Assembly: GCA_001778375.1 (NCBI GenBank)
Contig: MFGV01000019.1
Coordinates: forward strand, 1-54,851
DNA length: 54,851 nucleotides
Direction: 5' to 3'
Source: Candidatus Firestonebacteria bacterium RIFOXYD2_FULL_39_29
GTDB taxonomy: Bacteria; Oederibacteriota; D2-FULL-39-29
Part shown: in pieces, positions 1-7,403 of the stretch
Layout of the letters: each line of letters starts with the position of its first letter
Numbering within the stretch: the stretch's first letter is position 1
The notes under the pieces: model-generated
Seen by the model: the letters and a program-made list of their open reading frames with translations, nothing else
What the model was told of the DNA's origin: nothing
Database searches by the model: none
Position numbers and translations under genes: made by a program

Positions 1-103
1 ATTATTAACACGGGTCACAAAAGAATAAAATCCTTGATTTTTCAGTGCAAAAGTTATGGCTTAATTTGCTTGTTGCGGAATCGCTGTTTAGTTGGCGCGT
101 TGC

Positions 104-132
104 TTGACAGACAATTAAATATTTGCTATATT
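104..132 (+). promoter_or_regulatory. sigma-70 promoter for the BRO-N gene
   Basis: TTGACA at 104-109 and TATATT at 127-132 are separated by exactly 17 bases. The predicted start is near 139, giving a leader of about 129 nt to the ATG at 268. Confidence 0.7.
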
Positions 133-267
133 ACTGTAGAGGGTGAAAGAAATAAAAGAAATCCTATAAATTTTACTTCTTCCAAGGCAGGCGTGAAAAG
201 TTAAAGTAATTAATGCGGCAAAGAAGGGAATAATTGAAAATATTGAGGCAAATTTCTTGGAGGTGTT
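133..267 (+). other. leader with a possible small-ORF relic
   Basis: This leader has no full gene. One plus frame from about 195 reads as a protein-like stretch (INAAKKGIIENIEANF) that ends at a TGA overlapping the ATG at 268. Its upstream part lies in another frame. It may be a frameshifted small gene or a chance reading. GGAGGTG at 258-264 is the Shine-Dalgarno of the next gene. Confidence 0.3.
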
Positions 268-1107
268 ATGAATAGTGATAAAAATCTTATTCAATTTGAA
301 GGAACGAAAATTAGAAGACATTGGGATAAACAGAAAGAAAAGTGGTATTTTTCTGTTGTGGATGTGGTTGGTGTGCTGTCTGAAAGTAATAATCCGGCCG
401 TTTATTGGCGTGTATTAAAAAAAAGGTTATTGGATGAGGGTTCAAATGAAACCGTTACAAAATGTAACGGTTTGAAAATGGTTGCTGCGGATGGAAAAAT
501 GAGAGAAACCGACATAGCCGATACTGAAACAATGTTTAGAATTATACAATCAATACCCTCCCCAAAAGCCGAACCTTTTAAGCAATGGCTTGCAAAGGTG
601 GGCTATGAACGGCTTCAGGATATGGGTGATCCCGCCCGCTCTGTTGACCGCGGACGTTTATACTGGCAACAGCAGGGAAGAAGTGATAAATGGATTCAGC
701 AGCGGATGATGGGACAGGAGACGCGCAATAAGTTAACAGATTATTGGAAAGATCATAAGATTATCAGAGAAGAGGAATATGCGTTTCTCACCAACATTAT
801 CCATAAGGAATGGGCCGGTGTAACGGTGAAAAAACATAAAGAAATAAAAAAGCTTAAAACACAGAATCTCAGGGATCATATGAGTGAGGCAGAACTGATT
901 TTTACGGCGCTGGCCGAACTTTCCACCAGACAAATCGCAGAGACTGTTCAGGCTGACGGCCTGGTTCAAAATACCGATGCAGCCAAAAAAGGCGGAAAGA
1001 TTGCAAAGCACGCCAGGCTTCAATTGGAAGAAAAAACCGGAAAAAGTATAATTACGGAGGAGAACTTTTTACCTCCTGCCGGACTAAAGAAGAAGATAAA
1101 GAAATGA
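268..1107 (+). CDS. BRO-N domain protein, DinD-like
   Basis: This 279-residue protein has an N-terminal BRO-family domain at about residues 8-105, the fold of phage antirepressors (FSVVDVVGVLSESNNPAVYW is typical). The C-terminal half resembles the DNA-damage-inducible DinD type, with a KGGKIAKHARLQLEEKTGKS segment. DinD proteins are known to act on RecA-DNA filaments; for this one the substrate is inferred only from family. The start is fixed by GGAGGTG four bases before ATG. A sigma-70 promoter lies at 104-132. No integrase or phage structural gene is nearby, so it stands as a solitary accessory gene of the kind that moves between genomes. Nothing is missing by length. Confidence 0.8.
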   Translation: MNSDKNLIQFEGTKIRRHWDKQKEKWYFSVVDVVGVLSESNNPAVYWRVLKKRLLDEGSNETVTKCNGLKMVAADGKMRETDIADTETMFRIIQSIPSPKAEPFKQWLAKVGYERLQDMGDPARSVDRGRLYWQQQGRSDKWIQQRMMGQETRNKLTDYWKDHKIIREEEYAFLTNIIHKEWAGVTVKKHKEIKKLKTQNLRDHMSEAELIFTALAELSTRQIAETVQADGLVQNTDAAKKGGKIAKHARLQLEEKTGKSIITEENFLPPAGLKKKIKK

Positions 1108-1315
1108 AGCCTGTCTGAGAGGTGTTTTCGCAGCCGTTGTCTGCGAAATTTAAACCCTTAGGGTACAACATTGCCTCTTGTTCATGCTATTCATTAAGTA
1201 AGGACGCCTTTTCAAAAAAGTGTAGTTAATCATATGTCCGTCCTCCGGCTTCAGTCTTCTGCCTTCAGAAAGACTATTTTGCTAACCCTAAAACATTGAG
1301 TGGTACAGGGGCTTG
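1108..1315. repeat. intergenic gap with hairpin and CTTCAG-word repeat
   Basis: TTCGCAG and CTGCGAA (about 1128-1148) form a 7-bp hairpin after the BRO-N gene. Around 1247-1273 the words CTTCAG, CTTCTG, CTTCAG recur about every 9 bases. This is one of many word-like intergenic repeats in the window. I see no gene here. Confidence 0.45.
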
Positions 1316-1903
1316 TTACTTGGAGTCGAAATACGCTGATGCGTTGTCGCAGAGATATACCAGAATATCTGCGAATATTGTGTAGACGGCTTCAAGCTGG
1401 CCGGCATTTTTAATAAGATAGGGTACTTCTATATAGAGTTCGTCCACAGGTTCTTTTATGGTTTCCTTAAACCAGCTTTCGTCATCTTTAACCTGAATAA
1501 GTATATCTTCCTGCTCCATAAGGAGCTCTCTAAGAGCGTTGCTTAAAAACAAACCTTCAATTATATTTTTATTATTTCCCTGAATAATATACTTGTCGTC
1601 TATTTCTTTATGCCCGACAATAATATCCTGCATACCGAAGAATTTCATTATATTGACTGATTTGCTTTTCGGAAAGATTTTAACGCTGATGCGCTCGTTA
1701 TTAAAAAAGGGGGCGCGAAACCTTGTATGAAGAGCTCCGGAAGAGGTGTACGAATCAATGGTGATAATCCAATCCTGTATTTCAAGCTGGAGTACCTTTT
1801 CTTTTAGATAATCAGGATCTAACAGGTTATCGCCGATACCCTTTGATATCCGTTCCCAGGCAGCATCCCTTATTAGAGAGAATCGTGTTTTTTTCATTGC
1901 CAT
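1316..1903 (-). CDS. hypothetical protein
   Basis: A protein of about 195 residues that I do not recognise. I chose the ATG at 1903 (MAMKKTRF...) because GGGGAAAACTT precedes it on the minus strand. An in-frame ATG at 1951 would add 16 Arg-rich residues without a clear ribosome binding site. There is no signal peptide or membrane helix. The sequence is mixed alpha/beta with a beta-rich centre, so a soluble cytoplasmic protein is likely. It lies downstream of the DUF2156 gene on the same strand, separated by 297 bases that contain a 16-bp inverted repeat, so cotranscription is uncertain. Function unknown. Confidence 0.65.
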   Translation of the reverse strand: MAMKKTRFSLIRDAAWERISKGIGDNLLDPDYLKEKVLQLEIQDWIITIDSYTSSGALHTRFRAPFFNNERISVKIFPKSKSVNIMKFFGMQDIIVGHKEIDDKYIIQGNNKNIIEGLFLSNALRELLMEQEDILIQVKDDESWFKETIKEPVDELYIEVPYLIKNAGQLEAVYTIFADILVYLCDNASAYFDSK

Positions 1904-1949
1904 AAGTTTTCCCCGTCTATACCAAACTCTAATTCTGAATGATTCTATC

Positions 1950-2200
1950 ACAGGAAAGAAGCTTTGTCAATCGCGAGGAGCAGCAAGTAAAGCAAAGGAA
2001 GAAAGAGCAGCAAATAAAGCAAGTAATGTGAAAAAAGTAAAATGCTTTCCATGTTCTACAACTATTTTAACCCGTTATCCGCCTGGGTGGATTTCGCAAA
2101 GGGCTATGGTTTGATCCACCTAGGCGGATTGAGAAAAAGATTTATGGTTAGATATTTATACTTTTACTCAATATTATGGCTTTGCTCAACTCGCTACCCG
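1950..2200. repeat. intergenic gap: direct word repeat and 16-bp inverted repeat
   Basis: Around 1977-2025 the word GAGCAGCAA(G/A)TAAAGCAA occurs twice. At 2077-2092 and 2114-2129 lie 16-bp inverted arms (ATCCGCC...GGTGGAT) that match at 15 of 16 positions around a 21-base loop. There is no T-run, so this is not a classical terminator. The GGCGGA core recurs in inverted repeats at 30.6, 48.6, 50.6 and 53.3 kb. Open frames here are not gene-like. Confidence 0.7.
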
Positions 2201-3109
2201 TCACGTTTTAGTTACTTCAATATAATATTTCTCCGCAAACCCTACCGGATTATAGGAAAGCTTTGCTTTCCGGAGTCCCGGTTCGCCGACATCCTGTTCT
2301 CTGTTGACAAATTCGTACTTACTGAGAAGTTTTTCTGCGGCGAACTGATTAATGGCTTGATAAATACCTCTATATTCCGTGTTTGCTTTTTCTGCGTGTC
2401 CGACGGCTGTGGTGGAATTAAGTTCTTCCAATATGGTAAAAGCCTGGACTTTTCCGTCAATCAGTATTACTCCGCCAAAGAGTTTCCAGTGGGAAAAATT
2501 ATTAAGGAGCTCCATAACCATTAAATCTTCTGCATTTGAGTCAGCATTTCCCGTACAGGCTTTGAGATTACACCACTTTTGATGAAGCTGTAAGCACTCC
2601 GGAATAAGAATACTGTCCAGAGGCTTAAACTCGAAAGAATATCTTTTAATAAAACCGTTAACCAGGTTTTTCTTGGCGTGAAACTTTTCTCCCGAGAGAT
2701 TAATAAGTTCTTTTACATTATAGATATAATCAAAGTCATCTCTGTCGGGAAGGGGGTTAAACCCGAGGCCTTTCAGTTCCATTGCAATAGCTTTTGGAAT
2801 AGCTCCGAGGCGGCCGGTTTTAAGATTCTCTTTTATATATTTTACACAAAGTGAAATAGTTTCCGGCAGTTTTTCTTTGCCGAGAGGCGAGACAATTAAA
2901 TTATATCCGTTGTAGCAGCCCTTTAGAATAAGGTTATTGTTCAAACTGGAGATGGAAAGTTTTAGTGATTTTCTATAGCCGTAGATAAATCCAAGGGAAT
3001 GCTCGGATATCTCCGGTTGTTCTTTTAAAAGAACTTCTCGTATGTCTTTATAGAAATCACAATTAATCTCGGAAAATTCCGGGAATAACGGTATTCTTTT
3101 AATGGTCAT
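2201..3109 (-). CDS. DUF2156 (phosphatidylglycerol lysyltransferase C-terminal-like) protein
   Basis: This 302-residue protein matches the DUF2156/LPG_synthase_C family, a double GNAT-like fold. Typical family stretches are visible: YIYNVKELINLSGEKFHAKK near residues 129-148, and VNREQDVGEPGLRKAKLSYN near 267-286. In MprF this domain transfers an aminoacyl group from tRNA to phosphatidylglycerol, but this stand-alone version has no MprF membrane domain and its substrate is unknown. AAAGGACAG upstream of the ATG serves as SD. It is the last gene of a minus-strand unit after the diguanylate cyclase and the esterase, with a 27-base gap to the esterase stop. Confidence 0.85.
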   Translation of the reverse strand: MTIKRIPLFPEFSEINCDFYKDIREVLLKEQPEISEHSLGFIYGYRKSLKLSISSLNNNLILKGCYNGYNLIVSPLGKEKLPETISLCVKYIKENLKTGRLGAIPKAIAMELKGLGFNPLPDRDDFDYIYNVKELINLSGEKFHAKKNLVNGFIKRYSFEFKPLDSILIPECLQLHQKWCNLKACTGNADSNAEDLMVMELLNNFSHWKLFGGVILIDGKVQAFTILEELNSTTAVGHAEKANTEYRGIYQAINQFAAEKLLSKYEFVNREQDVGEPGLRKAKLSYNPVGFAEKYYIEVTKT

Positions 3110-3136
3110 TTTTCTGTCCTTTTAATCAATAGAATA

Positions 3137-4702
3137 CTATTTACTGAATAATTCGAAAAATTCTGCCTGTTTTTGTTTTAAGCCTTCGCCCTGCGGAAAT
3201 CCTTCCTTAAGGGAGAGATAGTTGTTTGAAGAAATATCAAAAGGTTTCCATTCCGGCAGACCTTCGCCGTTGGGATTCCCGGTTTTCGCAAAATTAATCC
3301 AATAGCCCATTACACCTTTTGCAAACACACTGTCTTTGTCCGTAAGACCTGCTCCGGTGATAGTTGTTGAATTAAAAAGATAGGGGAGTTCTGAACCATG
3401 AAAGCTTCCGAGTCCGTCTGTTTCAAAACGGTAGCTTAGCTTTGAGAAGACATAAAGCCAGGTGTTATTTTGTTGTTTTCTTGAGAACTTTGCCAGAGAT
3501 ACGGCTCCGTCAACAAAAAGTGAGTCACCAAGGAGTTCTGAAAGTATTTTGTGAATAGCTTTGTCATTTTCTGCAGGATAGATATTTAAGATCTTTTCTG
3601 CTTTACTTCCAAAGGTTTTCCGGACATATTTTTCATAATCCTTTAATTTTCTGATTCCGGTAAAACCGGAGAAGAGCGACCCTTCATTTTCTGTTATGCC
3701 GGTCATCAAAGGGATATTCATGGCTCTTCCTCCGGAAAATGCGCTATAAGGCGCTTCGATGACGGCATACCCGTCAATTGCTATATGATTTACGGAACTG
3801 CTCTCAGCGCCGGTAGTTCCGGCCGGAAAATCATATAGTGTCTCCTTCCAGGCGTTCAAGAGATTCCCGTATCCGCGTTTTCTCGCTTCACTTATACTTT
3901 TTACCTTCAGATGCTTTAGAAAGGCGTTTCCTATATCTTCCATGGAGGGAAATGCTGCATCTCCCGTACTTTTCAAAGGACGGAGGCGTTTTGGCGCCCA
4001 GCCGCTTTGAATAATAGCTTTGTTAAAAATTTCTTTTGAGAGGGGGGAGGTCATAAGCAAAGAGACGCTTACACCTCCGGCTGATTGTCCGAATAGCGTT
4101 ATATTATTAACATCCCCGCCGAATGCGGAAATATTTTGCTTTACCCATTTCAGTGCGGCAATCTGGTCCAGCAACCCGTAATTACCCGAGGTTTTTATCT
4201 CGCTTTCGTTTGAGAGTTCAGGGTGCGCCAAAAAGCCGAGAGGCCCGAGGCGGTAATTTATACTTACAAGAATTACCCCGTGTTTGGCAAAGGTACTGCT
4301 GTTAAACACGGGTTGAGCTGAGGACCCGAGATAAAATCCGCCCCCGTGAATAAAAACCATTACGGGAAGTTTATCGTCTTTTGATTTAGCTCCGCTCCAG
4401 ATATTAAGCGTAAGGCAATCCTCATCTTGCTTGGAGCCGGTGTTGATGGTAAAAGAACTTTCCGGCTGCGGGCAGGAGTAGCCGAATTTATCACAAGACA
4501 TGGGTTTGTCCCATTTTTCCATGGGAACCGGAGCTTTCCACCGCAGATTTTCTACCGGAGGTTTTGCGTAGGGAATACCTAAAAACGCAGTGACCCCATT
4601 TTTAGAAAAACCTTTTACCTCTCCGAGCCTGGTTTGTGCCAGATCGTTTTCGAAAGCAAAGGTATTTAATGAAAACAGAAGGAAAAATAATAATATTTTC
4701 AT
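3137..4702 (-). CDS. secreted type-B carboxylesterase
   Basis: This 521-residue alpha/beta hydrolase belongs to the carboxylesterase type B (para-nitrobenzyl esterase) family. A Sec signal peptide covers about residues 1-17. The oxyanion HGGG is at 119-122, EDCLTLN at 94-100, the nucleophile elbow GQSAGG places Ser207, Glu340 sits in NEGSLF, and the catalytic His435 in FHGSELPYLF, so the triad is complete. It should hydrolyse carboxyl esters outside the cytoplasm; the natural substrate is not evident. Its ATG overlaps the diguanylate cyclase stop by four bases (ATGA), so translation is coupled. The length is normal for the family. Confidence 0.92.
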   Translation of the reverse strand: MKILLFFLLFSLNTFAFENDLAQTRLGEVKGFSKNGVTAFLGIPYAKPPVENLRWKAPVPMEKWDKPMSCDKFGYSCPQPESSFTINTGSKQDEDCLTLNIWSGAKSKDDKLPVMVFIHGGGFYLGSSAQPVFNSSTFAKHGVILVSINYRLGPLGFLAHPELSNESEIKTSGNYGLLDQIAALKWVKQNISAFGGDVNNITLFGQSAGGVSVSLLMTSPLSKEIFNKAIIQSGWAPKRLRPLKSTGDAAFPSMEDIGNAFLKHLKVKSISEARKRGYGNLLNAWKETLYDFPAGTTGAESSSVNHIAIDGYAVIEAPYSAFSGGRAMNIPLMTGITENEGSLFSGFTGIRKLKDYEKYVRKTFGSKAEKILNIYPAENDKAIHKILSELLGDSLFVDGAVSLAKFSRKQQNNTWLYVFSKLSYRFETDGLGSFHGSELPYLFNSTTITGAGLTDKDSVFAKGVMGYWINFAKTGNPNGEGLPEWKPFDISSNNYLSLKEGFPQGEGLKQKQAEFFELFSK

Positions 4703-5595
4703 AGATCCGAAGTTATGCGGTCTTTACCGTCAACTTTGCTTTTATACATAAGTTTGTCCGCCCGCGCTATTAAAGATTTTGAATTGTCGCCCTTTTCAGC
4801 CATTGTAGCTCCGGTAGATATTGTGACCCTGAGAGGCCTGTTGTCAACGAGGAGCATAGAGCGGTTTACCAGCATATGAATTTTTTCCGCAATACTGGTA
4901 AGTTCCGCTTTATCTACTTTTTCCAGTATAACGAGGAACTCTTCCCCGCCCCAGCGGCTTACGGTGTCAAAGTCCCGGATATTTTTCGAAATAGTTTTAG
5001 CCACCATCCGGAGAACCTTATCCCCGGTTTCATGTCCGAATGTATCGTTAACATTTTTAAAATTGTCTATATCAATAAAGAGAACGCCAAAAGGACTGCC
5101 GTATCTTTTCAGTTCAGCAAACCGGGCTTTTAAGTCGGTATCTGCATGTCTTCTGTTTCCGATTTCGGTGAGCGCGTCAAAAAAAGCCATTCTTTTTAAT
5201 TCTTGCAGGAGCATTGCATCATTCGAACGTTCACGGAAAATTTCCACTGCCCCTATCGGTTTCCCTAAAGAGTCCTTAATGGGAACTACTTTTACTATTA
5301 CGAGAACCCGGTAGCCTTCTTTGTGATGCAGGTAAACTTCCGCATTTTGAGGGCAATTATTTTGCATAGCTGAGGAAAGCAGGCAGCCCCCAAGACAGAG
5401 TAAATTTCCTGATTTATCGGTGTGTATGAGAATGTTGTCTGAACAATGTTTTCCGACGACTTCGTCAGAGGTGAACCCTGTTATTTTTTCGGCGCCCTTA
5501 TTCCAGAAAGTAATCAGGCGATCAGGGTCAACGAAGTAAACCCCGTCTTCCATATATTGAAGCAGTTCTTTAAATGAGGCATCATTAATAGGCAT
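4699..5595 (-). CDS. PAS-GGDEF diguanylate cyclase
   Basis: This 298-residue protein makes cyclic-di-GMP. A PAS domain covers about residues 8-122 and a GGDEF domain about 132-298. The active-site signature is GGEEF at 216-220, Asp175 in FIDIDNFK is a metal ligand, and RDFD at 207-210, five residues before GGEEF, is a complete inhibitory I-site. The PAS domain has four cysteines (C51, C67, C71, C81) in the segment that usually holds a redox or metal-sensing loop, so control by redox state is plausible but inferred. It has no membrane segment. It is the first gene of a three-gene unit. It lacks a Shine-Dalgarno and its ATG coincides with the predicted transcription start. Confidence 0.93.
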   Translation of the reverse strand: MPINDASFKELLQYMEDGVYFVDPDRLITFWNKGAEKITGFTSDEVVGKHCSDNILIHTDKSGNLLCLGGCLLSSAMQNNCPQNAEVYLHHKEGYRVLVIVKVVPIKDSLGKPIGAVEIFRERSNDAMLLQELKRMAFFDALTEIGNRRHADTDLKARFAELKRYGSPFGVLFIDIDNFKNVNDTFGHETGDKVLRMVAKTISKNIRDFDTVSRWGGEEFLVILEKVDKAELTSIAEKIHMLVNRSMLLVDNRPLRVTISTGATMAEKGDNSKSLIARADKLMYKSKVDGKDRITSDL

Positions 5596-5629
5596 ACACT
5601 AAATATACCATTTTTGTATTAAAAATCAA
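5595..5629 (-). promoter_or_regulatory. leaderless-type promoter of the diguanylate cyclase
   Basis: On the minus strand, TTGATT (5629-5624), a 16-base spacer and TATATT (5607-5602) place +1 at 5595, the A of the ATG. No SD-like sequence lies between. Confidence 0.7.
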
Positions 5630-5640
5630 TGAGAATCAGT

Positions 5641-5664
5641 AAAAAAGCAGTTGACTGCTTTTTT
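5641..5664. terminator. perfect 10-bp hairpin with A/T runs between divergent genes
   Basis: AAAAAAGCAG and CTGCTTTTTT pair perfectly around TTGA. Each strand reads as an intrinsic terminator. It lies between two divergent promoters, where no upstream gene needs termination, so it may insulate the two units. Confidence 0.75.
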
Positions 5665-5760
5665 AGATGCGCGGATGTTCAGATGCGCAGACGCTCGGAA
5701 AATATATTCAATTCCTGTTTTTGCCGCGCTTCCGTGCCTCCGCGCCTCTGAGCATCTTTT
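5665..5760. repeat. imperfect inverted repeat of GATGCGCAGACG-like words
   Basis: The left arm at 5665-5698 (words GATGCGCGG, CAGATGCGC) and the right arm at 5728-5760 (CCGCGC, CCGTGCCTC, CGCGCCTCTGAG) are imperfect reverse complements, separated by about 30 AT-rich bases. Confidence 0.6.
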
Positions 5761-5766
5761 AACTTC

Positions 5767-5795
5767 TTGATTTGGACTGTAAACGCCAGTATAAT
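5767..5795 (+). promoter_or_regulatory. leaderless-type promoter of the FAH gene
   Basis: TTGATT (5767-5772), a 17-base spacer and TATAAT (5790-5795) put +1 at 5802, exactly the ATG chosen for the FAH gene. The upstream in-frame ATG at 5796 lies in the untranscribed region. Confidence 0.75.
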
Positions 5796-5801
5796 ATGGC
5801 T

Positions 5802-6719
5802 ATGAAAATATTTGCGTACCGGCATGAAAAAAAAGCTCCACTTGGATTTGTCTATAAAGGAAAGAATTATTGCCTGTCAGGATTACTTCGCTTGTACTAC
5901 TTCCAAAAAGGAAAGTTTCTTCCCCGGGGTTATGATCTAAAGTGGCTCCTGGAAAATGAGTTATTTACTCCCAAGGTAATGAAAGAGATACTGCAATATG
6001 CGGAGAAAGCAAAGATTTTAAACAGATTTTTAATGACGGGGAAGGTTAAACTCTTGCCTCCGATACTTCCGGGCAAGATTATTGCGCTCGGGCGTAATTT
6101 TGCAAAACATGCAAAGGAACAGAATGCGCCTGTCCCGGTTGAGCCGATAATTTTTGAGAAAGCAGCTTCTTCAATAATCGGACACGATTCACCGGTCGTC
6201 TATCCTTCTTTTATGGTGAAAGAATTTAAAAATGAGGCGAGGGTTGATCACGAGGTTGAACTTGCTGTAATAATCGGAAAGAAAGCTTCAAAAGTAAAAG
6301 CTAAAGACGCAATGAAATATGTATTTGGCTATACTATTATTAATGATGTTTCTGCAAGAAATATCCAGGAGATAGATTTTAAAAAAACGCAGCCCTGGTT
6401 CAGGTCAAAGTGCATCGATACTTTCTGCCCGATAGGTCCTCTTGTTGTTACTAAAGATGAAATAAAAAACCCGCACAATCTGAATGTAGAACTTCGCGTA
6501 AACGGAAAGATAAGACAAAGCGATTCGACTAAAAACTTTATTTTTAAAATCCCTGAGATGATTGAATATATTACAAAGTATTTAACTCTTTTGCCTGGTG
6601 ATGTGATTTCCACCGGCACTCCTGATGGTATCTCTCCCGTATTTCCCGGAGACGTTATGGAAGCCGAGATAGAAAAGATAGGAGTACTTCGTAATAAGGT
6701 AGTTAAAGAAAAGTACTAA
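5802..6719 (+). CDS. fumarylacetoacetate hydrolase family protein
   Basis: This protein of about 305 residues belongs to the FAH family, whose members hydrolyse or decarboxylate 2-oxo or dioxo acids. The N-terminal ~75 residues are a small variable domain. The catalytic FAH fold follows, with GRNFAKHAKE, the metal-ligand motif EVELAVIIG, NDVSARNIQ, and the closing STGTPDGI loop, all intact. The usual products are intermediates of aromatic or sugar-acid breakdown, and the substrate cannot be read from the sequence. The start at 5802 is set by the promoter rather than by a ribosome site, since none is present. It appears monocistronic, with a strong hairpin terminator about 35 bases downstream. 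Confidence 0.88.
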   Translation: MKIFAYRHEKKAPLGFVYKGKNYCLSGLLRLYYFQKGKFLPRGYDLKWLLENELFTPKVMKEILQYAEKAKILNRFLMTGKVKLLPPILPGKIIALGRNFAKHAKEQNAPVPVEPIIFEKAASSIIGHDSPVVYPSFMVKEFKNEARVDHEVELAVIIGKKASKVKAKDAMKYVFGYTIINDVSARNIQEIDFKKTQPWFRSKCIDTFCPIGPLVVTKDEIKNPHNLNVELRVNGKIRQSDSTKNFIFKIPEMIEYITKYLTLLPGDVISTGTPDGISPVFPGDVMEAEIEKIGVLRNKVVKEKY

Positions 6720-6768
6720 TGACAAATGACGAATGACAATTTAAGGTGAGCGGGGAAAAGCCCCGCCA
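6719..6768. repeat. TGACAAATGACGAATGACAA repeat joined to a GC hairpin (copy 1)
   Basis: Three tandem TGAC-words (6720-6743) are followed by GCGGGG-AAAA-GCCCCGC (6750-6766). The same design (TGAC words, AATTTAA, GC hairpin) recurs at 38094-38151. Confidence 0.65.
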
Positions 6769-6805
6769 TATTTGAAAAAAAGAAATATATTCGCGGGGCT
6801 TTTTG
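6756..6805 (+). terminator. intrinsic terminator after the FAH gene
   Basis: AAAAGCCCCGC (6756-6766) pairs with GCGGGGCTTTT (6793-6803) around an inner ATATTT/AAATAT stem and ends in a T-run. The 5' arm is shared with the upstream GC hairpin, so the two structures are mutually exclusive. Confidence 0.8.
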
Positions 6806-6811
6806 CGCGTT

Positions 6812-6858
6812 CATTAAATAGTCATTAGTCACTAGTAATTAGTCATTGAATTGTCATT
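6812..6858. repeat. degenerate TAGTCATT heptamer tract
   Basis: The words TAGTCAT, TAGTCAC, TAGTAAT, TAGTCAT, GAATTGTCATT occur in close succession. The last is the reverse complement of the TGACAATT words at 6735-6743, so the pair flanks the terminator as an inverted repeat. Confidence 0.6.
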
Positions 6859-6880
6859 TTATTTTAAAAGGAAGGCATTC

Positions 6881-7261
6881 ATGGACGAGAGTCTTATCAC
6901 AGAATTTATGCAACAGAAAGTATTCGCCGTCGTCGGAGCTTCTTCAAATCCGGAAAAGTACGGCTATACTATTACTAAAAACCTGATAGATAGAGGTTAT
7001 AAAGTCTATCCGGTAAACCCCAGACTGGAAGAACTTCATGGGGTGAAATGTTATAAATCTCTTGCCTCTCTTCCTGAAAAACCGGATGTTGTTGATCTGG
7101 TTGTACCTCCAAAAATTACCGAAGAAGTGGTGAAGGAATGTCTGAAACTCGGACTTACCCGCGTGTGGATGCAGCCCGGAGCAGAAAGCAGTGCCGCTGT
7201 AGAATTTTGCGAAAAAAACGGCATAAAAGTAATACACGACACCTGCGTAATGATGCATTAA
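6881..7261 (+). CDS. CoA-binding domain protein (YccU type)
   Basis: A 126-residue Rossmann-fold protein of the CoA_binding_2 family. The nucleotide loop VVGASSNPEKYGY is near residues 11-23, followed by VYPVNP, LPEKPDVVDLVVPP and the C-terminal MQPGAES and HDTCVMMH, all characteristic. It is presumed to bind CoA or a related nucleotide; a cellular role is not established for the stand-alone form. ATG at 6881 is chosen because AAAAGGAAGG sits just upstream. The upstream in-frame codon at 6851 has no such site. It is a single-gene unit downstream of a heptamer-repeat tract. Confidence 0.87.
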   Translation: MDESLITEFMQQKVFAVVGASSNPEKYGYTITKNLIDRGYKVYPVNPRLEELHGVKCYKSLASLPEKPDVVDLVVPPKITEEVVKECLKLGLTRVWMQPGAESSAAVEFCEKNGIKVIHDTCVMMH

Positions 7262-7403
7262 AAAAAGCATCTAAAATCTTTCATTTTAAAGACTCTTGGC
7301 TTTCCATTACGTTAGCAACGTTACCCGTGTAACGTGAGTAACTTCTTCCCATTTACTTTTATAGACGTTATGGACATTTACAGACTTTTACGGACGATCT
7401 TTA
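7262..7403. repeat. intergenic word repeats (ACGTTA and TTTACGGAC types)
   Basis: At 7308-7343 the words CGTTA, CGTTAC, GTAACG alternate in both orientations. At 7366-7396 GACGTTATG, GACATTTAC, GACTTTTAC, GGACG repeat about every 10 bases. No gene is seen; the two flanking genes converge here. Confidence 0.5.

Noticed and set aside
268-1107. A prophage remnant around the BRO-N, DUF1016 and ORF6N genes.
   Set aside because: No integrase, terminase, capsid or attachment-site pair is seen, and the genes are 20 kb apart.
2042-2524. Open frame of 160 codons on the plus strand.
   Set aside because: It lies opposite the DUF2156 gene and over the inverted repeat, with Phe/Tyr/Ser-rich text and no SD.
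5772-5801. Upstream starts for the FAH gene (5772, 5796).
   Set aside because: They lie in or before the -10 hexamer and would not be transcribed from the promoter seen.
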